From positions 124,001-188,000 of the forward strand of contig NZ_JALKCH010000002.1 of assembly GCF_023016805.1 (NCBI RefSeq): a stretch of DNA of 64,000 nucleotides, read 5' to 3'. The translations under genes and the position numbers were made by a program. The stretch comes from Ancylobacter crimeensis. GTDB lineage: Bacteria; Pseudomonadota; Alphaproteobacteria; Rhizobiales; Xanthobacteraceae. Positions 1 through 7,638 of this stretch are shown here, one piece after another (position 1 is the first letter of the stretch; each line of letters starts with the position of its first letter). The notes beneath the pieces are model-generated. The model did not search any database. It was given only the letters and a program-made list of their open reading frames with translations, and was not told where the DNA came from.

Positions 1-419
1 AGCAGCCGCTCATCGGTGAACATCAGCCGTGGCGTCTCGAACGGTTCCGGCGCGAAATCCTCGGCGAGACGGGTGCGCAACATGTCGAGATCGAAATGCA
101 CGTCGAGATGCCGCAGATAAGTCGGCCGGGTGAAGCGCGACCAGAGCGGCACGCCGGCCGGGATGAAGCTGATCTGCCGGGGCGCATGACGCTTGCCAAG
201 GTTCGCCTCGTTCGGCGCGAGCCGCAGTTCGAATTCGCCGCCGGACTGGTCGAGCAGGACGAAGAGGCGCGGATTGGCCGAGACATATTCGCCGCGCGAA
301 CCGAGACCGCCTTCGGCCTCCCAAAGCTCCACGAACACCCCGCCCCACATCCGGCGGTGCCCGTCATTCAGCACCGAGATGCCCTCGCGCCGTGCGGTCA
401 TGTTGGGAATGAAGCCCAC
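1..419 (-). CDS. AraC-type transcriptional regulator, N-terminal part (cut by window edge)
   Basis: The minus-strand frame stays open from about 458 to the first base of the window, so this is the 5' part of a gene whose C-terminal DNA-binding half lies outside. I chose GTG at 419 because a GGGAGG ribosome-binding site sits seven bases upstream; ATGs at 440 and 458 are in frame but have no such site. The visible part reads as the ligand-sensing half of an AraC family activator, with stretches such as QISFIPAGVPLW and LRHLDVHFDLDM (cupin-like strands followed by a segment typical of regulators beside siderophore receptors). It is divergent from the TonB receptor, which suggests it activates siderophore uptake in response to the ligand. 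The helix-turn-helix itself cannot be seen, so the family call rests on the N-terminal domain and context. Confidence 0.65.
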   Translation of the reverse strand, partial: MGFIPNMTARREGISVLNDGHRRMWGGVFVELWEAEGGLGSRGEYVSANPRLFVLLDQSGGEFELRLAPNEANLGKRHAPRQISFIPAGVPLWSRFTRPTYLRHLDVHFDLDMLRTRLAEDFAPEPFETPRLMFTDERL

Positions 420-567
420 GCGATCGCCTCCCTGCCGCATGTGTTGCCGCGGATGCATGGCGCATCGGCAACACTGTGTATCTTTCTGCCTTTCGCCGGA
501 TGCGATGAGCCAAAAACATACAAGGTTTGACAAGGCAGAACAATCATCGGGAAACGGTGATTGCTAA

Positions 568-586
568 CAGATGTCATGCACATCTG
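568..586. promoter_or_regulatory. Inverted repeat upstream of TonB receptor
   Basis: CAGATGT (568-574) and ACATCTG (580-586) form a perfect 7-base inverted repeat with a 5-base spacer in the divergent araC-type/TonB receptor gap. It could be an operator or an mRNA hairpin in the receptor leader. A weaker imperfect repeat (AATCA/TGATT, 542-562) lies just before it. Confidence 0.35.
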
Positions 587-661
587 AGGTAATATCGGGG
601 TTCTACCTTTGAATATCTCTGAGGAGTGCGTGCCGGGCGGATCTTATTTGGAATCATTGCA

Positions 662-2908
662 ATGTATCGCGCGCCATTCACGTTGCTGCTGCTGAGCACT
701 GCCCTCGGAGCGACGCTACCCCTGACGGGCGTGGCGATCGCCCAGCAGGCGCAGACCGGAGCCAGCGTCGACCTCGATGCCGTTTCGGTCGAGACTCAGG
801 GCGATGCGGGGACCAGCCCGGTCAACGGCTATGTCGCCACCGCCACCTCAACCGGCATGAAGTCGGACGTGCCGGTCACCGAGATTCCGCAGTCGGTGTC
901 GGTGATCGGCCGCAACGAAATCGACGACCGCAAGGCGCTGAAGGTCGACGAGGCGCTGCGCTACACAGCCGGTGTCCGGGCCGAGCCCTTCGGCGGTCCC
1001 GACCCGGACACCGACTGGTTCTACATCCGCGGCTTCAACGCCACGCAGACCGGCATCTTCCTCGATAATCTGTCTCTCTACAGCTATGCCTTCGGCGGCT
1101 TCCAGGTCGATCCGTTCATGCTGGAGCGTGTCGAGGTGCTGAAGGGCCCGGCCTCCGTGCTCTATGGCGGGTCGAGCCCGGGCGGCCTCGTCAATCTCGT
1201 GCGCAAGCGCCCGCAGGATACGAATTCCGGCTATGCCGAGATCGGCGTCAACAATTTCGGTAATGCTTATTTCGCCTTCGACATCAATCAGGTGTTCGGT
1301 GCCGCCGATCCGCTTCACGGCGGCCTTGCCACCAAGGCGCCGGTTGCCTCCGACCCCACCTGGATGGTCCGCGTCACCGGTCGCATCGCCGGTGGCGACC
1401 AGTACACGGACGAAAGCCACGACTTCCGCGGCGTGGTGATGCCGCAGATCACCTATCGCCCGTCGAAGGAAACCGAGCTGACCGTCTATGCGCAGATCGC
1501 TGCGCTGGACCAGGTCAATGTCGGCGGCAGCTTCCTGCCTTACTACGGCACGGTGAAGGATGCCCCCTTCGGCCGAATCCGCAGCGACGCCTATTTCGGC
1601 GAGCCTAGCCTCGACAACAGCCGCTACACCCAGACCATGGTGGGCTACGAGTTCTCGCATCTGTTCGAGAACGACTGGAAGTTCAGCTCCAGCGCCCGCT
1701 ACGGCTATCTGAACAAGCGCGAGATCGGGCCCTATCCCTACGGCTATTACGACCCCTCGACCGGCTATGGCGGCCTCGCCCTGCCGGTGACGCCCGACAA
1801 TCTGCTCTACCGCATCGGCTTCGAGGGCAAGAGCTACGTCAACAGCTTCGCCACCGACAACCGGGTGGAACATGAATTCGACACTGGCCCGGTTGCCCAC
1901 AAGGTGGTCATCGGCACCGACTACACACTCTACAAGCTCGACAACTGGCAGGCTTCCGGCGGCGGCACGCCTATCAGCGCCAACAACCCGGTCTTCGGCG
2001 TGCCGCAGGGGCCGACCTTCGTCTATCTCGACCAGACCCTGACCCAGCAGCAGCTCGGCGCTTATCTGCAGGACCAGATGCGTTTCGGCGATGGCTGGAT
2101 CCTGACGCTCAACGGCCGCTACGACTATGTGAACACCAGGTCCGAAAGCCCGGCCACCCTCACCTTTTCGCCGAACTACAAGATGGACGATACCGCCGCC
2201 ACCGGCCGCGCCGGCCTCGGCTATGAGTTCGCCAACGGCGTCACGCCCTATGTCGCGGTGGCAAGCTTCTTCAATCCCGTGGTCGGGGTGAACGCCACCA
2301 ATACCGGCTTCAAGCCGGAAGAGGGCTACCAGTACGAAGCCGGCGTGAAGATCCAGCCGATTGGCCTCGACGCGCTGATCACCGCATCGGTGTTCCAGAT
2401 CACCCGGCAGAACGTCACCGTGCCGGATGTCAACAACATCTTCTTCAGCACCCAGCTCGGCGAGGTGCGTTCCTCCGGCTTCGAGCTGGAGGCCAAGGCG
2501 AACATCACCCGCAATCTCCGCCTGATCGGCACCTTCACGGCGCTCGACATGGAGATCACCAAGGACACCGACACCGCGATCATCGGCAATGAGCCCATGC
2601 TGGTGCCGAAGACCATGGCCTCGGCCTGGGCGGACTACAAGTTCGACACCGGCCCGCTCACCGGCTTCAGCGTCGGCGGCGGCGTGCGCTATATCGGTTC
2701 GAGCTGGGTGGACGACGAAAACACGCTGAAGGTGCCCGACGTGACGCTGTTCGATGCCGCCATTCGTTACGAGCGCGACCGCTGGGGCGTGGCCCTCAAC
2801 GTCAACAACGTGTTCGACAAGCTCTATGTCTCCGGCTGCCAGGGCATCTCGACCTGCGGCTATGGCGACCGGCGGACCATCACCCTGTCGGCCCACTACA
2901 AGTGGTGA
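662..2908 (+). CDS. TonB-dependent siderophore receptor
   Basis: Outer-membrane receptor for ferric siderophores, energised by TonB-ExbBD. ATG 662 is preferred over an in-frame GTG at 626 because it places a clean Sec signal peptide at the very N-terminus (hydrophobic core LLLLSTALG, likely cleavage after AIA near residue 27). The mature protein begins with a TonB-box-like segment DLDAVSVET (about residues 37-45). The plug domain follows (EIPQSVSVIGR, LKGPASVLYGGSSPGG), then a 22-strand-type barrel ending in HYKW, the aromatic C-terminus expected for outer-membrane insertion. At 748 aa it has normal length for the FhuA/FpvA-like siderophore family. It leads a fhu-type operon and is divergent from an AraC regulator. 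The cognate siderophore cannot be read from sequence; hydroxamates are likely given the FhuB/FhuD neighbours. Confidence 0.93.
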   Translation: MYRAPFTLLLLSTALGATLPLTGVAIAQQAQTGASVDLDAVSVETQGDAGTSPVNGYVATATSTGMKSDVPVTEIPQSVSVIGRNEIDDRKALKVDEALRYTAGVRAEPFGGPDPDTDWFYIRGFNATQTGIFLDNLSLYSYAFGGFQVDPFMLERVEVLKGPASVLYGGSSPGGLVNLVRKRPQDTNSGYAEIGVNNFGNAYFAFDINQVFGAADPLHGGLATKAPVASDPTWMVRVTGRIAGGDQYTDESHDFRGVVMPQITYRPSKETELTVYAQIAALDQVNVGGSFLPYYGTVKDAPFGRIRSDAYFGEPSLDNSRYTQTMVGYEFSHLFENDWKFSSSARYGYLNKREIGPYPYGYYDPSTGYGGLALPVTPDNLLYRIGFEGKSYVNSFATDNRVEHEFDTGPVAHKVVIGTDYTLYKLDNWQASGGGTPISANNPVFGVPQGPTFVYLDQTLTQQQLGAYLQDQMRFGDGWILTLNGRYDYVNTRSESPATLTFSPNYKMDDTAATGRAGLGYEFANGVTPYVAVASFFNPVVGVNATNTGFKPEEGYQYEAGVKIQPIGLDALITASVFQITRQNVTVPDVNNIFFSTQLGEVRSSGFELEAKANITRNLRLIGTFTALDMEITKDTDTAIIGNEPMLVPKTMASAWADYKFDTGPLTGFSVGGGVRYIGSSWVDDENTLKVPDVTLFDAAIRYERDRWGVALNVNNVFDKLYVSGCQGISTCGYGDRRTITLSAHYKW

Positions 2909-3001
2909 ACCCTCCCTGATGCACGACACGCCCGCCGCCTCCATCGTCACGACGTCGGATCACCTCCGGCGTCGTGCCGTGCCCGCACCTGGCCGGGGAG
3001 G

Positions 3002-3895
3002 GTGCGCGTGAGGCGGGGAGGGACGCTCAGCCGCCGTCTTTTGCTCGCCGCCGGCGTGGCGATGGCTGCGGCGCCTCGCGGTCGAGCGGCCCCGTCCACG
3101 CGCGTCGCGACGCTCGACTGGGCGATCCTCGAGACGCTGCTCGCGCTCGGCGCTCCCCCCGTTGCCGCGGCAGAATTGGTGCAGTTCCGCGCCATTGCGG
3201 GGGAGGCGCTGCCGGCTGGAATTGCCGATCTCGGCCTGCGTGGCCTGCCCAATCTCGAAACGCTGCTGCTGGCGCGGCCCAGGCTGATCTTCAATTCGAA
3301 TTTCTACGCCGCTCTGGGGCCGCGTCTTGCCGCCATCGCGCCGGTGGAGAGCTTCACGCTTTATCTGCCCGGACAGGCGCCTTGGGCGCCGATGGAGGCG
3401 ATGACGCGCGCCGTCGCCGCGCGGCTCGGCCGTGCCGAGGCGGCCGAAAGCTACCTCGACAGCGTCGAGGCGGCGTTCAGCGGGCTGAGAGCGCAGCTTG
3501 GCATGCCGGGAGAGACGGTGCTGCCGATCAATCTGGGAGATACCGGGCACTATCGCAGCTTCGGCTTCGACAGCATGATCGGCGAGGCGTTGCCTCGGCT
3601 CGGCCTCGTCAATGCGTCGCCCGGGTCGACCCGCTATTCCGCCGCCGCCCCGCTCGGCATCGAGTCGCTCGCCGGCTACGGAACCGCGTCGCTGGCGATC
3701 ATCGGTCCCACTGCACCGGACATCCGGGCGCGGCTCGATGCCAGCCCGTTCTGGCAGGACCTGCCGCCGGTGCGGGCCGGACGTGTGCTCTGGCTGCCGC
3801 CGGTCGATCCGTTCGGCGCCATCCCGTCCTCCCTGCGGTTCGCCCGGCTTCTGGTCGAGGCGCTGTGTGCCGCGCGGATGTCCGCCCGTGGCTGA
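3002..3895 (+). CDS. fhuD: FhuD-like ferric siderophore ABC transporter substrate-binding protein
   Basis: Periplasmic binding protein of the iron-siderophore ABC family (297 aa). The N-terminus has a twin-arginine-like signal (SRRLLLAAG then an alanine-rich stretch), consistent with the Tat-exported members of the family. The body has the two-lobe pattern of FhuD/FecB proteins: GLPNLETLLLARPRLIF in the first lobe, GLVNASPG and RAGRVLWLPP in the second. Start codons GTG 3002 and GTG 3008 are both possible. The stop codon overlaps the GTG start of fhuB by eight bases, so the two are translationally coupled. It should hand ferric siderophore delivered by the TonB receptor to FhuB. The substrate class is inferred from context. 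Confidence 0.85.
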   Translation: MRVRRGGTLSRRLLLAAGVAMAAAPRGRAAPSTRVATLDWAILETLLALGAPPVAAAELVQFRAIAGEALPAGIADLGLRGLPNLETLLLARPRLIFNSNFYAALGPRLAAIAPVESFTLYLPGQAPWAPMEAMTRAVAARLGRAEAAESYLDSVEAAFSGLRAQLGMPGETVLPINLGDTGHYRSFGFDSMIGEALPRLGLVNASPGSTRYSAAAPLGIESLAGYGTASLAIIGPTAPDIRARLDASPFWQDLPPVRAGRVLWLPPVDPFGAIPSSLRFARLLVEALCAARMSARG

Positions 3896-5891
3896 CCTTC
3901 GTCACCTGCCCGGAACAGGAGCGGCACTGCCAGGCGCGGTCTTGCCCACCGCGGTCTTGCCCGCCGCGCTGCTGCTGGTGGGCGGAATGCTCGCCGCCAG
4001 CCTCGCCTTGCGTCCGCATCTGCCGGGGCTGGATGAGGTGCTGCTCTGGCAAGTGGCTCTGCCCCGCGCCGTCATCGCGCTGATCGCCGGAGCCTCGCTC
4101 GGCCTTTCCGGCGCCCTGCTGCAGGCCGTGCTGCGCAACCCGATCGCCGATCCCTCCACTCTCGGAATCGCCGCGGGCGCCCAGCTCGCCCTCGTGCTCG
4201 GCGAGACGTTGCTGCCCGGCCTCCTGATCGCCGGGCGCGAGGCACTGGCCTTCGCCGGCGGCGCGGGGGCTGCGGCGCTGGTGCTGATGCTCGGCTGGAA
4301 GCGCGAGCTGGACCCGGTCACGCTCGTCATTTCGGGCATGATGGTCGCGCTGGCCGCGGGGGCGCTCGGCGCGACGCTGATCCTTGCCGGCGGCGACTAC
4401 GTCATGTCGCTATTCATCTGGGGAGCGGGCGCGCTCAATCAGCAGGGCTGGGGCGGCACCGCACATCTCGCGCTGCGCCTCGTGCCCGCAATGCTGGCTG
4501 CGGCGCTCCTCCTCCGGCCGCTGGCGGTGCTGGGGCTCGACGATCGCGGCGCCCGCAGCCTCGGTGTCGGCGTTATGGGCGTGCGCGTTGCCGGCATCGC
4601 CATAGCGGTGTGGCTCGCCGCCGGGGTGACGGCGGAGGTCGGGGTTATCGGCTTCATCGGGCTGGCCGCGCCTGCCCTTGCCCGGCTGTCGGGGGCGCGG
4701 ACGATGCGGCATATGCTCGTTGCCGCCCCGCTTGCCGGCGCGCTCATCCTGTCGGCGACGGACAGCCTCGTGCAGATCGCCGGCGCCCTTTTCGACGCGC
4801 CCGGCCATGACCTCGCCCCCACCGGCGCGGCGACCGCGCTGATCGGCGGCCCGCTGCTGCTCCTGTTGCTGCCGCGGCTGAAGGGGCGTGACCGGATCCG
4901 CCCCGCGGCGGGACTTGCCGTCACCCAGCGGCGGGCGCGGCCTACCCGGATGCTGTGCGCGCTCGCCGGTCTCGTCGTGCTGCTTGCCATCGTCGGGCTC
5001 ACCGTGGGGCGCAGCGGCGAGGGCTGGCATCTCGCGGTGGGTGCCGATTTCATCGAGCTTTTCCCGATGCGCGCGCCGCGCCTGCTCGCCGCCGGGGCGG
5101 CCGGTGCCATGCTGGCGGCGGCGGGCCTGGTGCTGCAGCGCCTGACCGGAAATCCGATGGCGGGGCCCGAGGTGCTGGGTGTTAGCGCGGGCGGCGGCGT
5201 CGGGCTCGCGGCGGCGCTGCTGGCCGGCGCCGGTGCTGGCATGCTCGTCATGGCAGGCATGATCACCGGCGCGTTCATCGTGGTGGCGATCATGCTGCTG
5301 GTCTCGGCACGCACCGGTTTCGGCCCGGAACGGCTGCTGCTGGCCGGCCTCGCTGCCGGCTCCTTCGCCATGGCGCTCCTGTCCATCGTACTCGCCGGCG
5401 GCGGCATGGCGGCCTATCTGCTGCTCGTCTGGATGTCCGGCTCGACCGCAAATGTCGGCCCGGCCGAGGCGGTCGCGGTGGCATTGGGCGGCGCGGTTCT
5501 CATCGCTCCGCTCACTTTGCTCACGCGCTGGATGACCGTGCTGCCGCTCGGCGCCGCAGCAAGCCGCGCGCTCGGCCTGCCACTCGCGCCGGTGCGGCTG
5601 GTGCTCGCGCTGCTGGCTGCGGCGTTGACCGCACTCGCCTCCTTCGTGGTCGGGCCTCTCAGCCTGGTCGGCCTGATGGCGCCGCATATGGCCCGGCTGA
5701 TGGGCTTCGCGCGGATCGGCACGCAACTGGGCGCGACGCTTCTGATCGGCGCGGCGCTGCTGATCGGCGCAGATTGGTTGTCGCGGATCGTGGTGTTTCC
5801 CTATCAGGTGCCGACCGGTCTTTTCGCCGCCCTTGCCGGTGCACCCTATCTGGCCTGGCTGCTGAGCCGCGCGCCGGATCCGCAGTCCTGA
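3888..5891 (+). CDS. fhuB: Fe(3+)-hydroxamate ABC transporter permease FhuB (fused double permease)
   Basis: Inner-membrane permease built of two tandem FecCD-type halves, the FhuB architecture, so one chain replaces a permease pair. GTG 3888 overlaps the end of fhuD and gives 667 aa, close to the usual ~660; the frame stays open upstream but that part is read-through of fhuD in another frame. The first half shows LPRAVIALIAGASLGLSGALLQ and LRNPIADPSTLGI; the second repeats the pattern with MRAPRLLAAGAAGAM, LQRLTGNPMAGPEVLGVS and GLMAPHMARL. About 18-20 hydrophobic segments are visible. No FhuC ATPase gene follows: the next gene is convergent and unrelated. Confidence 0.93.
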   Translation: MADLRHLPGTGAALPGAVLPTAVLPAALLLVGGMLAASLALRPHLPGLDEVLLWQVALPRAVIALIAGASLGLSGALLQAVLRNPIADPSTLGIAAGAQLALVLGETLLPGLLIAGREALAFAGGAGAAALVLMLGWKRELDPVTLVISGMMVALAAGALGATLILAGGDYVMSLFIWGAGALNQQGWGGTAHLALRLVPAMLAAALLLRPLAVLGLDDRGARSLGVGVMGVRVAGIAIAVWLAAGVTAEVGVIGFIGLAAPALARLSGARTMRHMLVAAPLAGALILSATDSLVQIAGALFDAPGHDLAPTGAATALIGGPLLLLLLPRLKGRDRIRPAAGLAVTQRRARPTRMLCALAGLVVLLAIVGLTVGRSGEGWHLAVGADFIELFPMRAPRLLAAGAAGAMLAAAGLVLQRLTGNPMAGPEVLGVSAGGGVGLAAALLAGAGAGMLVMAGMITGAFIVVAIMLLVSARTGFGPERLLLAGLAAGSFAMALLSIVLAGGGMAAYLLLVWMSGSTANVGPAEAVAVALGGAVLIAPLTLLTRWMTVLPLGAAASRALGLPLAPVRLVLALLAAALTALASFVVGPLSLVGLMAPHMARLMGFARIGTQLGATLLIGAALLIGADWLSRIVVFPYQVPTGLFAALAGAPYLAWLLSRAPDPQS

Positions 5892-5905
5892 CGGCTCCTT
5901 GCGCG

Positions 5906-6298
5906 TCAATTGTCGAACTTGCCCTCATATGTGAAGGCCGGCAGCCCCTTGATCTGGTCGCGGCTGAGGGCCGTGGTGCCGATCCATTTCTTGGCGTTGG
6001 CATCGAAACGCATGTTCAACGCGTCGGAGGGCACGACGACATAACGGTCACCCAGCCCAAGGAACCCGCCGACCGAGAGCACGAGGCCCTTCACCTTCAG
6101 CGAGCTATCGAGCACGAGATCCTTGATCTCGCCGACATCCTCATTGGCGGCATTGTGGATGTCCAGTCCGATGAGGTTCGACGCCATTGCGTCCGACTGC
6201 GCGACGGAGACGCCGGCGATGTCGGGAGCCGCGATCTGCGCGCTTGCGGGCAGGGCGAGCAGCGCCGTGGCAGCAAGGCCGAGAAGAAGAGCACGCAT
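5906..6298 (-). CDS. PRC-barrel domain protein, exported
   Basis: Small exported protein of 130 aa with a Sec signal peptide (LLLGLAATALLALPASA) and a single PRC-barrel-like domain. The core reads NLIGLDIHNAANEDVGEIKDLVLD and VVPSDALNM, the usual pattern of photosynthetic-reaction-centre-H-like barrels found in many exported stress or envelope proteins of this group. ATG 6298 follows a GGGAGAA site. It is convergent with fhuB (14 bases between stops) and divergent from the betaine-type binding protein gene. Its function is not known; partners cannot be inferred from the neighbours. Confidence 0.8.
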   Translation of the reverse strand: MRALLLGLAATALLALPASAQIAAPDIAGVSVAQSDAMASNLIGLDIHNAANEDVGEIKDLVLDSSLKVKGLVLSVGGFLGLGDRYVVVPSDALNMRFDANAKKWIGTTALSRDQIKGLPAFTYEGKFDN

Positions 6299-6564
6299 GG
6301 GGTTCTCCCACGAAAGGGTGCGCGGACGGCGCCTGAGCTGGGAAGTGAACGCGAGGCGCGCGCCGCTGTTCCCCGATGGTGCTCCGATCCGCACGGGCTG
6401 CGGCGGGTCCTTCCGGCGGACGGGACACCGGAAGGATCCGTTTCCGGTCCTGCGCATTCGGTTATTTACGCTTCATAACAGGTCAAGCAGGAGGGTAGGG
6501 CGAGCGTACGCTTCCTCCTGCGGCGCCCGCGCCAGCGGCAGACCGTGAACCGAGGGAAACAGCC

Positions 6565-7509
6565 ATGATTGTACGCCATCTCCTTGCCTGCGCCGGTCTT
6601 GCGGCCGCACTCGTCGCCTCGCCCGTCTATGCCGCGGAGTCCGCTACCTGCGCCAAGCCGCGCTTCTCCGATGTCGGCTGGACCGACATCACCGCCACCA
6701 CCGCCATGGCGGGCCAGATCCTCACCGCGCTCGGCTACAAGCCCGACATCGCGCTGCTGTCCGTGGCTATCACCTTCAAGACGCTGGAGAACGGCGACCG
6801 CGACATCTTCCTCGGCAACTGGATGCCGCTGCAGGAGCCGACGCAGGTGCCGCTGGTGAAGGCCGGCAAGATCGAGGTCGCGGCGACCAATCTCAAGGAC
6901 GCCAAGATCGGCTTCGCCACCTCCAAGGCCGCCCGTGATGCCGGGCTGAAGACCTATGCCGACATTGCGAAGTTCAAGGACCAGCTCGGCGGCAAGATCT
7001 ACGGGATCGAGGCCGGATCGAGCGCGAACAGCACCATTTCCAAGATGATCGCCGACAACACGTTCGGCCTCGGAACCATGACGCTGGTCGAGTCCAGCGA
7101 GCAGGCGATGCTCTCGCAGGTGGCGAGCCGCATAAAGCGCAACGAGCCGGTGGTGTTCTTCGGCTGGCGTCCGCACCCGATGAACGTCAACCTGCCCATC
7201 GCCTATCTGGAAAACGGCAATGACGTGTTCGGCCCGAATGATGGCGGTGCCACGGTGCTGACCCTCACCCGGCCCGGCTATGCCAAGGACTGCCCGAATG
7301 TCGCGCATTTCCTCTCCAACCTTGTCTTCGATGTGCCGATGGAAGACCGGCTGATGAGCGACATCCTCGACAAGGGCATGCAGCCCGAGGCGGCCGTGAA
7401 GGCGTGGATGAAGGAAAACCCCGCCCGCGTCGCGGTCTGGCTGGAGGGCGTCACGACCCTCGACGGCAAGCCTGGCATCGACGCAGTGAAGAGCGGGCTT
7501 GGTCTCTGA
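6565..7509 (+). CDS. Choline/carnitine/betaine ABC transporter substrate-binding protein (ChoX/CaiX-like)
   Basis: Periplasmic binding protein of the OpuAC family (314 aa) for quaternary amines. The signal peptide ends near VYAAES. Candidate aromatic-box residues that cage a trimethylammonium group are W39 (VGWTD), W86 (GNWMP), Y146 (IYGIE) and W201 (FGWRPHP), in the spacing seen in choline-binding ChoX. No permease or ATPase gene accompanies it. Pseudomonas has orphan binding proteins (CaiX, BetX) that share one core transporter, and the L-carnitine degradation genes lie only 3 kb away, so a carnitine role is plausible. Choline or glycine betaine remain equally possible from sequence alone. 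Confidence 0.85.
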   Translation: MIVRHLLACAGLAAALVASPVYAAESATCAKPRFSDVGWTDITATTAMAGQILTALGYKPDIALLSVAITFKTLENGDRDIFLGNWMPLQEPTQVPLVKAGKIEVAATNLKDAKIGFATSKAARDAGLKTYADIAKFKDQLGGKIYGIEAGSSANSTISKMIADNTFGLGTMTLVESSEQAMLSQVASRIKRNEPVVFFGWRPHPMNVNLPIAYLENGNDVFGPNDGGATVLTLTRPGYAKDCPNVAHFLSNLVFDVPMEDRLMSDILDKGMQPEAAVKAWMKENPARVAVWLEGVTTLDGKPGIDAVKSGLGL

Positions 7510-7550
7510 GGCGAGCCGCTCGCTCGAACGGGTTCGCGTGTCCCGCATCT

Positions 7551-7589
7551 GCGGTGTCCCGGCCGGCATTGTGCCGTCCGGGACACCGC
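7551..7589 (+). terminator. Long stem-loop after binding-protein gene
   Basis: GCGGTGTCCCGG (7551-7562) pairs perfectly with CCGGGACACCGC (7578-7589), and the loop itself contains CGGCA/TGCCG, so about 17 base pairs can form around a three-base loop. There is no T-tract, so it may act as a 3' mRNA-stabilising or Rho-dependent element for the upstream binding protein. Confidence 0.6.
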
Positions 7590-7638
7590 GCTAGGGATTG
7601 AGACGACAGGAATCCGCTTCGCAGGCTGACGGTGCCGG

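Noticed and set aside
848-2950. 700-codon open frame antisense to the TonB receptor
   Set aside because: It mirrors the receptor codon for codon, is rich in Ala/Gly/His/Arg, and has no recognisable domain. Long antisense frames are expected at this GC content.
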